DNA of 64,000 nt, taken from Immersiella caudata (Eukaryota > Ascomycota > Sordariomycetes > Sordariales > Lasiosphaeriaceae). The notes below the pieces were generated by a model. The model saw nothing but the letters and a program-made list of their open reading frames with translations. It made no database searches and was not told where the DNA came from. This document shows positions 45,611-58,114 of this stretch, piece after piece. The translations under genes were made by a program, and so were the position numbers. Within the stretch, counting starts at the first letter, position 1. Every line of letters begins with the position of its first letter. The DNA is taken from contig JAULSU010000001.1 of NCBI GenBank assembly GCA_030512335.1, forward strand, positions 3,100,001 through 3,164,000. Direction: 5' to 3'.

Positions 45611-48254
45611 GACTGCGGGGATGTTGTTGCTATGCCGCCACTGCTGTTGCGAGCTGGTGGTTTGGCAGCAATTCGAACTGGTGCGCCAGTAGCACTGGGA
45701 GAAAAGAGTGGAAGAAAGGGGGGCCAGTCGACGGAAGGGTGGGCAGCTAGGGGAACTAGTCGTCTATAATGGCAATCTCTGGCCGCTGCAGTGCTGACAG
45801 CCGCAAATAGCTGCAGGCTTGGTGGTGCGGGTCCGGCTGAGCGCGACCGACTCCTGGTTGGGCAAAGTTCCTGGAGACACGCCGGCAGGTAGGAAACGGG
45901 CGGAACAGCCTGCTGGGGGAGGCCTGCTGGTGCCTGCAGAGGCTTTGTCGGCTTGTCTTGGGGGCTGAGTTGGCCTGCATCAAGCCCAGAAGCAACGAGA
46001 CAGAACAGCGAAAGCAGGAAAAGACAGAAGAGAACAGAAAGACACTCTTGTCTTATTGTAGGTGCTAGCAGAAGAAGGCAACATGAACTCCCTACAATTT
46101 GCCCGTCGCTGTGGCAGAAACGTCAAAGGGTGATATTTTCATCGCCGTCGCAGGTCGGCTGTGTTGGTCGGGCCCGAGGACCAGGTGAGCCGTCAAGACG
46201 GAGAGCAAGACGCCAAGCGCCGCCATTGACAGAAGGCGATTCCTTTGGGGGACAAGCCGGTTGAATCCTCCGAGAGGTTGGCGTTCGAAGCAAAAGCCGT
46301 TGATGCCCCCCCTTTTGTTGGGTTCCCGAATAGCGGCACCAGCTGATATGCTCCATTAGGTTGGGCCGCCAGAACAGGCCATTGGCCGTAGAGACGCCGG
46401 CCTGGACTGAGTGGTCGGCTGGCAATATGGGTGGTGTATATCATAGACGACTTCCCATCCTCCACACTTTCGCGCTTCTTGGAGGCGGGCGAGTTGCGTG
46501 GGTTGCGGTCGTTGACGCGGGAATGTCATCCATCGGGGCTTGCTGGACTTTCGGGAAGCCCCCTGGCAGCTCGCAATTTGGACATCTCTGCTTTCTTCCA
46601 CCCCCATGTCTTGTCCAGGGACATTCGAAGGCGAGGCTGAGTTACAAATTGCAACCCTTCAAGCCAAGGGGCAGAGGTACCGGTACCGCGTCACTCGCTC
46701 GCATACGCCAACCTTGTGGCACAGCCCAATGAGAACACGCCGGTTGCTAGGTCTTTAGTGGGGATCATAATTGACTTGGAATCAAAGCCGGAAATTCTTG
46801 CGTCCATCACTTCTCACTGCCTGGGGGTACTCATGCCTTTCTGAGTGAGAGCCCGGACCCCATCAGCCCTGCGAAAGAACGGCTGGGGACAACGGCTGTC
46901 AACCATGTATCAACCCGATCGAGATGATTTCGCGTCCGGTCTTGGTTTCGGCCAGTCGCCCTGAACCGGCAACCTGGCGACTCTTGAGAATGCGGTCTCT
47001 GTGGTCGTCTCCTTGGATGCCGCGGCGTCGCGGTATCACCCGTCCAGACAGTCTAGTTAGAGTTGATGTTGGGACCTATCCTAGCTTCTTCCGCCCAAGC
47101 GGCGCAAGGTGGGGGAAATGGGATCCGCCTTGACGGCGCGATACCATTCGTAGGGTGACGCCACCTACCCACCCATGAGTGAGCATCGGTGAGATGTTAA
47201 TTTCTCGAAGACATGGAACCTACACGCTGCGCTTCGGCGAAGTGCAGCGCAAAGGGCAGCGAAAGCGCTGGAGACATCGCGAAACTGCGAAGCAACTCGC
47301 AAAGAAGTCGTACCATAAGGTCCCATGCCTGACGCTCAAATTCGCAGAAATCGTGGCTCGTCGGTTCCGCGACCCCGAGCAACTGGGCCACTAAAATCTG
47401 GTGGCCTCGACCCTGCAGGCCGTTCGCTGAACCCGAATGTGGGCATGGTGGGACCGGCTCGGCCAGTGACATAGTCGCTCCAAAACAGATCCGATGAGAG
47501 GTGTGCGGCCGCCCGCATCGAGCCCTGGTTGCGAACGTCCGCGCACCAATGATGCGCAACGCCGGCCCGAGTCGTAGGCAAGCCACAGTCGTGGTCAGTG
47601 GAGGCGCATCTCCTACTAAAATAGGACATATTCCCACCGTCACAGCCTGCCATTGCGGCCACCGCGAGCAACTGGTTTTGATGTTGGTTGGCCCGATTCC
47701 TCGTGATTTTCGTGGTCCTCGTTGCTGCAAGTTGCGCAAAGTCCCTACCTTGGCTATGCCGGCAGGTGTGTCGCCATCGTCCCCCGTCAGTTGTGGTGCT
47801 TTCATCAACGAGTTCCTCGGCAGCTGATGGCGATTCATCGGTAGCAGCATTCCAATAAGTATGCAAGGGTTGATAGCCAGCGTGACAAATTCTCGATGGG
47901 AGAGCTTATTCCTCCGACAGCAACCAGTGCGATTCAAGTTGCAACGCGCACTGCCCAGGGGGATGGTACGGCGAAGATACCTCAGGCCCTTTGTTTTGGC
48001 CTGCTAGGACTGGTGCGCCGTCATTCAATTGAAGGCCGACTTGAGCACTAGCCAAATGGAGATAAGTGGCACCCATGAGCACCTATGCGAGACCTCGGAC
48101 CGTCGGCGTCTTGGGCGCTCAAATAATGCGGCACGCAATTTGAGAGCCGTCTGACACCAAGCTGAAAAATTGAGACGCGAAATAAAATGATTCAGGGTAT
48201 ATCTCCAATATCGAAGCAGTTACGGGGGCTTTTCATCCTTTCAACCCCAGACCG
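45611..48254. other. Gene-poor spacer of about 2.6 kb
   Basis: Between the cupredoxin-fold gene promoter and the ALG6 3' end. The largest ORF (47197-47937, minus) has a random composition and no domain. No repeats or RNA genes recognised. Confidence 0.45.
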
Positions 48255-50086
48255 TTACTGTGTTTTGGCCTTCTTGACTCGCGGGCGAAACAAAAGTTCG
48301 CTTTCCATGACCAAGCTTCCCAAGCACCACAAGTAGCAGAGCGAAAAACCAGCGGCTCCGATGCCGACATTGATGACCACCCACAGGTCTGGTTTCTCCG
48401 GTGGCGGTTTGAGCGTGAACTCGAGAACATGCCACAACCCCATGGCAAGGTAAAAGAAACCGTGGATGAAGAATGTCAGCCACTCGGTCCACCTGGGTGA
48501 TCCTTCTTGCAAGTATGCGCTGAGCGATGTTGGGGGAAGTCCGAGAAGGTATGCCCAGAGGAGCGTCAGCACCGCATATGGAACCCTCAAATCCACTCGT
48601 TGTAGGAGAGGAAACATAGTCCAGCAGCCAAGGAGGTTGGCAAATCCGACCCAGGCGCGGGTGCTCTTAGCTAAGCCCTGACTTCCTGCAAGAAGTAGCG
48701 TCATTGGCATCAGCGGAAGCAAGACGCTCTTCTCATGAACCTGGTAGCTGAAGAGAAAGAAACCCCACGCCGTTGACGCAAATGCCAGGGGTAGAAGGTG
48801 CTTCCTCGGCCGGAATAGGAGGATGAGGTTTGGTGGAACGATTGACGCCAAGGTCGCCAACAATGCGCCTCGCTGCAGTAACTCCGACGGATATTTCTTG
48901 AGTTTAATGACAACATTCAAAGCACACCAGAAGTTGGCCACCTTGTCCTCGAAAAGGCCCCGAGCGAACGGGAAGACTCTATGGATCATCTGAATCAGCT
49001 GTTCTACAATAGGATAGTAGAGTGCATCGGTGTCCAGATACTCTGAGAGGCCCTGGAACAGCGGAAGAGATGGAGGGGGTCCATCCAAGTCGGGGATAGA
49101 GTCGATTCCGTTGTTGACATCGTAGAGCGTACCAGCGACGAGCGGCAACAATAAAAGCGCAAACGAGGCAGTAGTGATGGCGGCAATTCCGAGAAAGCGG
49201 GAAATGTTGATTCGCGGAAACAGGCAGCTTCCGAGAAGGTAGGCGAAAACAGAGAAGGCGTAGTATAAGGCCATCTGCTTGAAACCGAGGGCGGCGACGA
49301 AGAAGATGGCGGCCCAAAGGTATCGATCAGCCAGCATGCTGGACATGCTTGCAGTGACGAATCCTAGCATTACGGTGTTGTACTGAAAATGAACGTGGTC
49401 GATGAGAATGGTGGCAGGTTGCATCAGAATAGCCACCAGAGCCACCGAAGATGTCCAGGTCGCAACGTTGCTCAGCCTGCTGAAGCGCCGTACGAAGACC
49501 ACCACCGCCGGGACATAAATCAAATATTCCGACACCAACACAGTGGCCCTCATGAATATCTTCAGCGTGGGGTCGCTTGATCCGCGTGATGTATAAAGGG
49601 CAAACCAAGATGGGTCGATGAGGGACCCGATCTTGCCGCATAGCCAGCTATGGTACGCCGTGAGGGGCGGGTAATCGAGACCCCACCACTGCAGGTCGTG
49701 GGAGTACCATTGTGAAATAGGGAGCTGTGTGGTGATCTCCATCCAGTGCCGCTGCGCTTCATAATCGCCAAACATGGGCGGTTTCTCGAAACCTAGCTGA
49801 AGTGTGAGCTCGGGTCAGAACAAGACGAGGAGGTCACTGATGGCGCACCTGAGTATCCCCAGAGGCCGGCTGCCCACCTGAACAGACCGGCACCCATAAG
49901 AATCAAGGGGAGAAGCTCCCATTCAGACGCGACGCCTCGGGCAGGCCAGAGGAAAGCGGCTAGGGGAAAGGAAGGTGTGCGGACAAGGGGTCCAGTTTCC
50001 GTCGTCGTGAGGCTGCTCGCGCCATTGCCGACGCGCTGTCTGGCCTTGCGCCTTGGTTTGTGCGGGGAAGGCGAAGGTGCGGCCAT
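48255..50086 (-). CDS. ALG6: ER dolichyl-P-Glc:Man9GlcNAc2-PP-dolichol alpha-1,3-glucosyltransferase ALG6
   Basis: Minus-strand exons 50086-49849 and 49792-48255 give 591 aa. The 56-nt intron (GTGCGC...AGCTAG) joins WGYSG to FEKPPMFGDYEAQRHW; an alternative CAG acceptor five bases earlier breaks the frame. The ALG6/ALG8 hallmarks are present: GDYEAQRHWMEIT, then WWGLDYPPLTAYHS, HFQYN and QVHEKSVLLPLMP. Many hydrophobic segments indicate a multi-pass ER membrane protein of the GT57 family. It adds the first glucose to the lipid-linked N-glycan precursor. The N-terminal cytosolic part is basic and Pro/Ser-rich. It is divergent from palC. Confidence 0.95.
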
Positions 50087-50414
50087 TGTCACCTGCTGAA
50101 GAGCTGTGGAAGTGGCAGCATTGAAGTGCACACCGTGCTTCTGGCGGTGCCTGGTTGATGTTTTGCACCGCGCATCAGCAATCTGGCATGAGAATGTGGA
50201 GCTGTGGAGTTTTGACCAGGGAGCTCCAAGCTCCAAAAACATGCGACAGGGGTATCCCATTCTAAGTCTGCGAGCACTGTCGGACCGTCGACAGCTGGGT
50301 GCCTATTGATGTCATCCCCCGCCAACCCCCACCCCTCGATCAGAACCATCAACAGTCAACAGAGGACACACTTTGAGAACGTTCTGATCAGACGAAGATC
50401 GAAAGTTCCAAACA
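50087..50414. promoter_or_regulatory. Divergent promoter between ALG6 and palC
   Basis: Only 328 bp separate the two start codons on opposite strands. No GCCARG PacC box was confirmed by eye. Confidence 0.5.
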
Positions 50415-51895
50415 ATGCCGTATCCCTTCGTTCTCCCAACTACGTCCTCCTTTTCCTTCTCATCCAGCTTCAGCTGCGAGTCGCACCCCTCACTCCTTCT
50501 CAACGCCAGCACCCACCGGGGCGTAGGAAGAGAGACGCTCAAGAAACATAAACGACTACCCCCAAACTCACAGGCACCCAACCTCTCATCTGTAGTATCC
50601 AGCCTCAATGGCTACCTGCCCTACCTCTTCGCCGTTGACGCCGGCCTCAGCCACCGCGCCGTCCAAGGCGACGAGATGAATGTGGTTCTAAGAACCGCCC
50701 CAGCCATGGAATGGCGTCCAACCCTCTCTGAAGGCCCCGTACCAGGAAAAGAAGCTGCACGGGTACGGGTGCAGTCGCTAGAGTACGAGATCTTCTTCGC
50801 ACTCTCCACCCTCGCCATCGCGCACTCCCTGCAAGCGCGTGTCTCCCTACACCCGCTGTATCTTACATCCACAGCTCCCGTTGGCACTCAGCAACGGCAA
50901 GTGGCTGTCACTTCTGCCACGCAGAGCTTGCTCAACGCCGCGTCCATCTTCGATTACCTCGCTACCCGCGCCGAGGGGTTTGTGACAACCCCGCCATGCG
51001 CTGATATATCGGCCGCCGCTGTGCGCGCGCAGGCTTCGCTTGCACTGGCGGAGGCAACCTTGTTGGCCGTGTTGAAGGATGACCCGTATCCGGCCGTGGT
51101 AGCGCAAGACCGCAACCAAAACGACACGGAGTGGATGTACAAGGCGCCCGATATGCCAAAGGTGCGCGCCCATTTGTTTGCGCGGCTGTGTCTGGCCGCG
51201 GGTGAGCATGCTGCGCAAGCCCACTCGCTGTCCGCTGGTAGGGTAACCGGCGGGAAGGTGAGCCAGGAGTTTGTTCGATACCTAGAGGATCTCCGCCGGA
51301 CTAGCAGGGCTAAGGCGTGCCGTTTCTTTGGTATTGATGCAGAGATCGGCGGCCAGACGGGTACAGCTATCGCTTGGCTGTACGCTGGACTTCAGGAGTT
51401 GGGTGTCGAGAGAAAAGAGGCCAAGAAGAGCTCGGGGTTTGGAAAGTTGAAGAAGGAATGGGCCGAGAAGAGGGAGGACCGCAGGATCGAAAAGGGAGCG
51501 AACTGGGGCGTCGATGCGGGAAGGCTAGAAGAGACGCGGGTTATCGAGATGCTGGAGGCAAAGTGGACAAAGCAAAACGACACAGTAAGTTGACTTCTTA
51601 TACATTTGGATTTTGGCGCTCTAATCCATACTTCGCACAGATGCTCACGCAAACAATCCCCCCAACGGGTCCTCTACTTGCGCAAATGCCATCAGGACGG
51701 GAGATACACAGCATCAAGCCCTTCCAACCGCCGGTACTCGATGCGGCTACGCTAGAAGCGATGCGAGCGCCACCCGAGAGGTCCGACGACTTCGAGGGCT
51801 ACCCGAGCTCAGACGAAGAGACTCTCGCCGAGCCCGTCGGGGCATTTCCAGGAACATCAGGAGACTACCGAACTGGCACCCCCAATTATTACTAA
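50415..51895 (+). CDS. palC: pH-response regulator PalC (BRO1 domain)
   Basis: Exons 50415-51584 and 51641-51895 give 474 aa; the 56-nt intron is GTAAGT...CGCACAG and phase 0. The N-terminus (MPYPFVLPTTSSFSF, then THRGVGRETLKKHKRLPP) and the C-terminus (PPTGPLLAQMPSGREIH) match the PalC family. Most of the protein is the helical BRO1 fold, for example ALAEATLLAVLKDDPYP and MPKVRAHLFARLC. PalC is recruited to ambient-pH signalling sites at the plasma membrane and links the PalH/PalF sensor to ESCRT-III (Vps32) so that PalB can trigger PacC processing. It is divergent from ALG6 and convergent with LEO1. Confidence 0.95.
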
Positions 51896-52146
51896 GCCAA
51901 AGAACGGAAGCACAACGGTCGATGCCACCTTTAGCGACGAGCACTGCGTATCTCTAGAGGCCGATGGCATGTCAAGAGGTGGTAAGTCAATCAAGAGGCT
52001 CTTGATCAAAAGCTTCAGAGAACACGTCGCAAGAACGCCGGTTTTATTTGCCCATCCATGCCTGGCCAAACTCGCCTGGACAATGCCTGATGCCCAGCCC
52101 GCCCCGCTAAATTATACAATTCCCAATACTCTGGGGGCACCAAATC

Positions 52147-53439
52147 TTACTCTTCGTCATCGTCGTCGATGATCTGCCGTCTCCGGCGGCTTGTAGTCTC
52201 AGGAGCAGGAGCGTCGTCATCCATGTCTGCTTCTGCGTCCTCGTCTGCATCTGGAACGGTCCTCCGCTTCTTCGACCGCGGGACCTCATCCTCGTCATCG
52301 TCGTCCAAAATCTCCTCCTCGTCGTCGTCTTCGACTTCCTCGCTCTCCTCATCGCTGTCAACAAGAAATCCGTCCTCCATATCGTAGTTGTCTGGTCTGC
52401 GCGCACCGCTGGGAAGGTCGTCATCGGAGTCGTATTCAGGGCGACGATGCTTCTTCTTGGGACCACCAGGGGCCCCGCGCTTCCGACCACCTGGTGCTGC
52501 ACGACGACCCTCAATGTCGCCAATGGAGAGCGCGCCGCCCTTATATCTTGCGCCAGCACCATCTGCAGCACGCGCCGCAGCTGTCTCCCGGCGTCGCTGG
52601 AGCTTCAAGCGCTCCTTCTCGGCCAATTCTGCCTGCTTCTGCTGGAGAGTGGGGTCCTCCGTCGTAACCGCAATGATCATATCGCCGCGCTCCTTCTTCG
52701 CCTCAGCCAAGTTCGCCTTGAGTCGTTCGAGTGCGTGGTCTTGAATTTCTTTGTTAGGTCGGATCGAGTACTGCTCCGTGAAATGACCAACGATCAACAA
52801 GGAATTTGTCGTAAGATGTGCCGCCGCAGCATAGTAGTGTGCATCTTGAACTTCTTGGTAGGGTTTGCCGGGCTTCGGGGCCAGTGACTTGGTCTGAATC
52901 TCAAAGTGCTCATCCCCAACTGCCAGCGTGACCGATCCGTCGCTCCACCTGTAGACATTTGCGTTGCTTTGCAGCTGGCCGGTCTTCGGACCGCGGCGCG
53001 ACATGACAACGGGAACAGGGTTATCGGACTTGGAGTTGTTAAGGTCCCAGCTGCTTGGCTCCCAGCTATCGGCTTTGTACTCGACAGGGTCGAGCTTCAG
53101 GAAATCAGGGACTCTGAGGGAACATAGCTGCGACAGTGTCAGCCAAAGAACCAAACTCAAACGCCCGGGCAATCAGAGACTTACCCCGCCCTCGTTCGAC
53201 TTAGGTATACGATGGCGGTACAGAGGAACACCACCGACGAGCTTCTCCTTGTATTCTGTCGGCTCCTCGCTGTCGCGTCTTGTGTCTCGTCGGCCGGTGT
53301 CGTCTTCCCCGTCAGATGCTAGCTCTCTGTCGCTCAGGCCGTTTTCAATCTCGGAAAGCGCGTCGCCGCCATCATCATCACCGAAAAGATCATCGCCAAC
53401 ATCGTCGACAGCATCAATAGGCTCCTCTGAGTCGGACAT
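52147..53439 (-). CDS. LEO1: PAF1 complex subunit LEO1
   Basis: Minus-strand exons 53439-53185 and 53127-52147 give 411 aa; the intron is GTAAGT...GCTGAC...CGCAG, phase 0. The N-terminus is acidic (MSDSEEPIDAVDDVGDDLFG). The central Leo1 region is clear: RVPDFLKLDPVEY, then NVYRWSDGSVTLAVGDEHFEI and HLTTNSLLIVGHFTEQYSIRP. The C-terminus is strongly acidic with alternating basic blocks (EEEILDDDDEDE, then a DDDDEE end). LEO1 works with PAF1, CTR9, CDC73 and RTF1 on elongating RNA polymerase II, supporting histone H2B ubiquitination and H3K4/K36 methylation. In the window it is convergent with palC and divergent from MOB2. Confidence 0.95.
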
Positions 53440-53987
53440 TGCGATAACTTCTGGTGATGTGAGGAATTGGTGCGAACTGCAGAAGGATCTGGATGGAAAG
53501 CGTGGAAATTTGGTTGGAGCACCTCTGTAGGTTGAATAGCAGAAGTGAAACTGGGTTGGATGCGAAAGTGGGTACTTTGTTCCCAAAGTTCGCGATGAAA
53601 GCAAACGCATCCAGAATTCACCAAGTTAGGGAGCTCCACCTAGAATTGATGTGGCGCAGCAAGGAGGCAATCTACGATAACGATAAGAGATATGTGGCTG
53701 GGCCATGGCGGGGAGGAGCATGCCCCTCCAAGGCCCCAAACGCTCAGGGACTCGAAATAGCGACCTGGTCGCCTAGATTCTGACACAAACAACAATGGAC
53801 TACACAGTCTGCCACGATTGTTAACACGCAGCTGCCCTGGAGACGACCCGTTCCGTTCTGCCCTTTTTCCCTGCCGTGAGGGGGCTGTACTCTTGCTAGA
53901 ATCCTCCCCACCCTCACCGCTTCCTATTGTTTCAGCGACCCCTCGATCGGCCCATCCCGAACCTTACTCGAGGCGGCTGCTTCGACC
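53440..53987. promoter_or_regulatory. Divergent promoter between LEO1 and MOB2
   Basis: 548 bp between start codons on opposite strands. No extra coding signal. Confidence 0.45.
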
Positions 53988-55727
53988 ATGTCCAACCTCT
54001 TCTCTGGAATGTGAGTAACCTCGCTCGTATCTATCTGTAAAGCAAACACCTGTCCCACCTTTCCGTCAAAAACACTTTCAATTCTTGTGTCGCTGTGCCC
54101 GCGATATTTTGCGACTGCGCACACGGCAAAGTTGCTGGAGAGCTGCAGTGTCTCAACGTCTACAATAGGTGCTTCAGACCGGGATTTGGGCACGTCCGGA
54201 GGTCGGATCCCCATGCACACACAACGTGGTTTTGCGAGAACCCACAGCAGCCTGTCACTGCCCGGTGCCTTGGGTCAAGCCCGGTTGCGGCCCAAAATAT
54301 GAGTGTCATTTCAGCGTACTGTTCTCATTCACCATTTGCAATTTTGGGTCGATGGTTATTTTGGTGCCGCCTGGCCTTCAGTCAACCGATACCGCCGCTG
54401 GGCGGAGTATGTACAAAGGTCAGGAATAACATGGGTCCTGGCCCTTTCAGAGGACGCTGCGCTTGATCCAGTCCGGGACCACCGGTACCCAGTTGGTCAG
54501 GGGTCGCCTGTTATGTTTTCACGGGGAAGCAGCTCCATCTTGTTGATCCCGGATTAGTTTAGTCGATGGGATATGTTCGCCGAGTTAACAGCTAACGCAC
54601 TGGCACAGCGCTCGTTTCAGAGGTCAAGGTCAACGAAGCCCAAATTCCCCAGGCCCAAACGAACAGCAACAGCCGGGTCCACCTCAGCAGCAACAGCAAC
54701 AGCCTGGTCAGGTTGAGGGAAGCCAGTCCTCAACAAACCTCTCGGTGTCGCTGCCCCCTCTTCCCAGCTCACCATCTCTCGCAGAAACTATTGGGATGGA
54801 CCAATCCAGCGGCATGATACCCTCTGCGGAGGATATCCTGGCGTCTTATCACTTGCCAGCCGTGAAGCCCATGTGGCTTAACGCAAACTACGCGAAGCAT
54901 ATTGTCCGGGGAAACTTCCTGACCCTCAGTGCAAAGCCAAAGACGGTGGAAATGGGGGAGTGGATCGCACACCAAGGTATGATAGCAACGCCAACACTTG
55001 GACCTCATTGCTAACCGAGTTTAGTCGTCGACCATTGGAGAATGCAGATCACTTTCATTCGTCTGGTGCATGATAAGGAAGAAGATGGCACCTCGATTTG
55101 CAACTCCCGGAAGTGCCCCAAGATGTCAGCAGGAGCGTGAGTATTTTCCCTCATGGTGACCTACCCGTATTTGATGGCTGACTTTGGCCCAGCAACCACT
55201 CTTTCACTTGGTTGAACTCTCGGCTGCAACCGGTCGAGATAGCAGCTTACGAGTATTTGACCCTGGTTCAGCGATATATCTCCGGCAAGATAGACGACCC
55301 TGCCATCTTCCCAACCGATGCTGGTGGTGTGTCGTACGCCGAAAACCCTGCCTTTTGCACCCCTGTGTCCGAGACTGGACCTGATTGGGTTGGCAAGCGG
55401 AGCGGGTTTCCTCAAAACTTCATGGAAATCTGCCAGACCATCTTCCGGCAGATGTTCCGAGTTTACGCGCACTTGTACTGGTCTCACTTCGAGGACATGT
55501 TCAGCTTGAACCTCGAGAAGTCGATGAACAGCTGTTTCAGCCATTTTGTCCTCACAGCCACTACACTCAATCTTCTCAAGAAGGCGGATCTGGAGCCAAT
55601 GCAGCCCTTGATTGATCTCTGGGCAGCGCTAGGGACTTTTCCTCAGGGATCCAAGGCTTTCGAAACGGCCAACCTGCAAGTTGGACAGCTACTTGTTCAG
55701 AAAGCAGGTGGCCCGCCGGCGAACTGA
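53988..55727 (+). CDS. MOB2: MOB-family kinase activator, MOB2 type
   Basis: Exons 53988-54010, 54609-54976, 55025-55136 and 55193-55727 give 345 aa. The first exon encodes only MSNLFSG plus two bases, and the first intron is 598 nt, long for this genome; the ends GTGAGT and GGCACAG, with GCTAAC before, and the shared phase support it. A Gln/Pro-rich stretch precedes the MOB/phocein fold (FLTLSAKPKTVEMGEW, then CPKMSAGA). The zinc-binding Cys pair (ICNSRKC) and the distal His residues in YAHLYWSHF are present. The segment CQTIFRQMFRVYAHLYWSH resembles MOB2 rather than MOB1. MOB2 binds NDR kinases (COT1/Orb6/Cbk1) in polarised hyphal growth. Confidence 0.9.
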
Positions 55728-56141
55728 AGAAGAGGATGGCCGCCTTGGACTGGTTTTGATTTACCTAGGGATCACGCATGTTGCATCGGATTCCAAGCTT
55801 CGCCAGTGCGTTGTGGGGGATGAACCAGACTAGATGGCTTTGACTGAGTGAGCTACGAAGCGCTGCCTTTCACAAAAAAGACTTGAGGCCAGAGATGTGT
55901 ACTGTGTTGGAGTATCGAACACGAGCAGATATTAATACCCATTGGTTTCGCCCAACAAAAAGAGTAAAGCAGTGAGCCGGCTGCCAAGATTTCGAGCTAG
56001 ATCAGCACTCAATGGGATATACCATCGCGTTTGCAAGAGAAACCACAGGAGAACCGATCAAGCGGAAACCTCGCTGATCTTATACTCGACGATCAAACTG
56101 GATATTGTCAACAGATGATTTCAACTCCAAGAATGCCTAAC
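55728..56141. other. Convergent 3' region of MOB2 and the DUF3237 gene
   Basis: 414 bp between stop codons on opposite strands. Nothing further seen. Confidence 0.4.
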
Positions 56142-56814
56142 TTACGGCTGTCCCGGCTCAATGATGAACCGCCCAGATCCTACAAAGGTCTTCCCCTCCA
56201 ACGCCGCCAGTGACGGGTTGCTAGATCCCTCAAAGACTGGGTAGATGACTGAAAAGTGAGTTAAAACTGACATGATCTGTCTCGCTAGGGAGTTAACTTA
56301 CAGCCGTCACCGAATCCTGTGGTGGCAGCGTCGGCTTCCCCGCGGAGAACCCTTCCCATGCCGCCTGCGAGGGAGATTGTGCCAGTGTAGTTGAGGCGGA
56401 CTAGACCACCCGTGATCTCATCCTTGAGAAGACTCTGAACCTCGAGACGAGCGTGCTTGTTATCAGGACTATGGTAATTATCCGTCAGTTTTCCCTCTTG
56501 AGGGCGGTTTCTAGGCAATGCGATGTCTCAGGCGCGCTCATGCCACGCTCAAGACATCCAGCAAAGCTATGAATAATCACAATACGGGCCATATGGCGGA
56601 AAGGGAAGGCCCACTCGATCTTGATGTAGTCCGCACCGTGAATAAACTTGGCGTCAAGCTTGAGTGGGTAATCAGGCTCAGATTTGACGGACCCTCCGGT
56701 TTGGATGGCGATGTGGACGAGGGAGCCGCTCTTCGCGATTGGTCCCACGGCGCTTCCTGGGTCAGTTGGTACGCGTGCTGTAAAGGCCGGGATGAGCTTC
56801 GGAAAGTCGGCCAT
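56142..56814 (-). CDS. DUF3237-family protein
   Basis: Minus-strand exons 56814-56615, 56468-56302 and 56248-56142 give 157 aa. Intron 1 uses GTGGGC and ACTGAC...CATAG, joining DYIKI to DPDNKHARLEVQ. Intron 2 uses GTAAGT...TTTTCAG. Family features include an N-terminal strand region (PIAKSGSLVHIAIQTGGSV), a middle LVRLNYTGTISLAGG and the C-terminal KTFVGSGRFIIEPG. DUF3237 proteins are small beta-rich folds of unknown role, common in fungi and bacteria. The TAA stop overlaps a GTAAGT, so a further small exon cannot be excluded. Confidence 0.82.
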
Positions 56815-58114
56815 TGTGAGTTTCGGAGGGTATACAAGAATTGGGCTGGGCTGGGAAGGTTTGTGAAAGGGGGTTTGACCCCTCACTCAAGACTCAGGAG
56901 AGGTCGCGTCTTATATACGGCGGATATGCAATGTGTCGCTCAGCTAAGCTATCATAAGTACTTAGCTAAGGAACTTGTATTGTTCCAGATCTACCCAGGT
57001 GCCTGCTCCGTATGGAGAAAGCGAGCTTCCCCTCAGGTTGCCGTCATCTCATTGCTTGTGCTACAAGCGGGTGGCTCCATTCTGAGACCCCACCGTTGGG
57101 GTTTACACCTCGGGTATTTGCTCCGTCACTACCGAGTCTGACGACCGGGAGCTGTGGGTGAGGAGAGATGCTTTGCCATTTTTGGGTCCAATGCAGAGGT
57201 ATCTCGGACAGCAAGCTTGGAATACGCCTTCGCTGATACTATTGTCATCTTGGTAAAAGCTTGTACTTCTGAGTCGAGCTTACCTGCCGATTGTTGGTTG
57301 ATATTCGGACATCAAGAGACCTGAGCCTGAACGGGTGGTGAGGAGGTGATGAGGGGTTGTTGATCCTGACAGGGGGCCTCCCGCCCTAGTGGGGCAGGTA
57401 CAAAGGCCGTTTTCAGTTGCCTGGGCCCCATAGATTCACCCAATGAGCGGCCCGTTGAACGAAGCCCTCCCTGGGAAGGATGCCCGCTGACATCACCGAA
57501 CCGGACTTTTCGAACCCCCTAGCTGCCTGGTAGGTACCAGTTCAACAGTTGACAACGGGCGAACAAAGTTATAGGTCCTTTTCTCCATCACCATCATCTC
57601 CTCAATCAGCACCTTCCATAGGGCTATTTTGCTACCTTTCTTTTCAACGTCAATTACATCAACCAAATTCTAATCGACCTCCTCTCTTTTCACCGCCCTC
57701 GGAGACTTCGGCAGAAAAGAACGCGCGCGCAAGCGCACACGCGACAAGAGGTTCGAAGTACGAACGTTGCGACAAGACAGCACATAGAGTTATATTACCA
57801 TCACTTCAGAGGTCGCCTAAGCCGTGAGGCAAGTGCAGGAAGCTTGTACGGCCCAACGCCTCCAAAGAATGTTAGTTTTTCTTTTCACATCGCCCCGTGT
57901 GGTCAGAAACCCTTTATTTCTATCCGCTCGCTCGCAGCCTTTCTTACGCCCATTCCCCCGTTTTCTTCCCTTTCCATGGGACGCGCGCAAATCCACACCG
58001 CGGCTAATCCGCACCATGTTCAGGCTCGCTGCAGTGTAAAACGCCTGCTCCAAACCCTCCTAAGCACCGGCTCCGTGAGTTCCTCCAAGAGCGACTATTT
58101 TGGCATTCGAGGAC
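56815..58114. other. Divergent 1.3-kb region upstream of the DUF3237 and Mg-transporter genes
   Basis: It holds both promoters. A pyrimidine-rich stretch from about 57570 to 58080 probably represents the long 5' UTR of the transporter gene, and could contain a 5' UTR intron. No ORF is convincing. Confidence 0.45.

Noticed and set aside
47197..47937. 246-codon minus-strand ORF
   Set aside because: Residue pattern looks like translated noncoding DNA (many Cys, Arg, Thr in no order).
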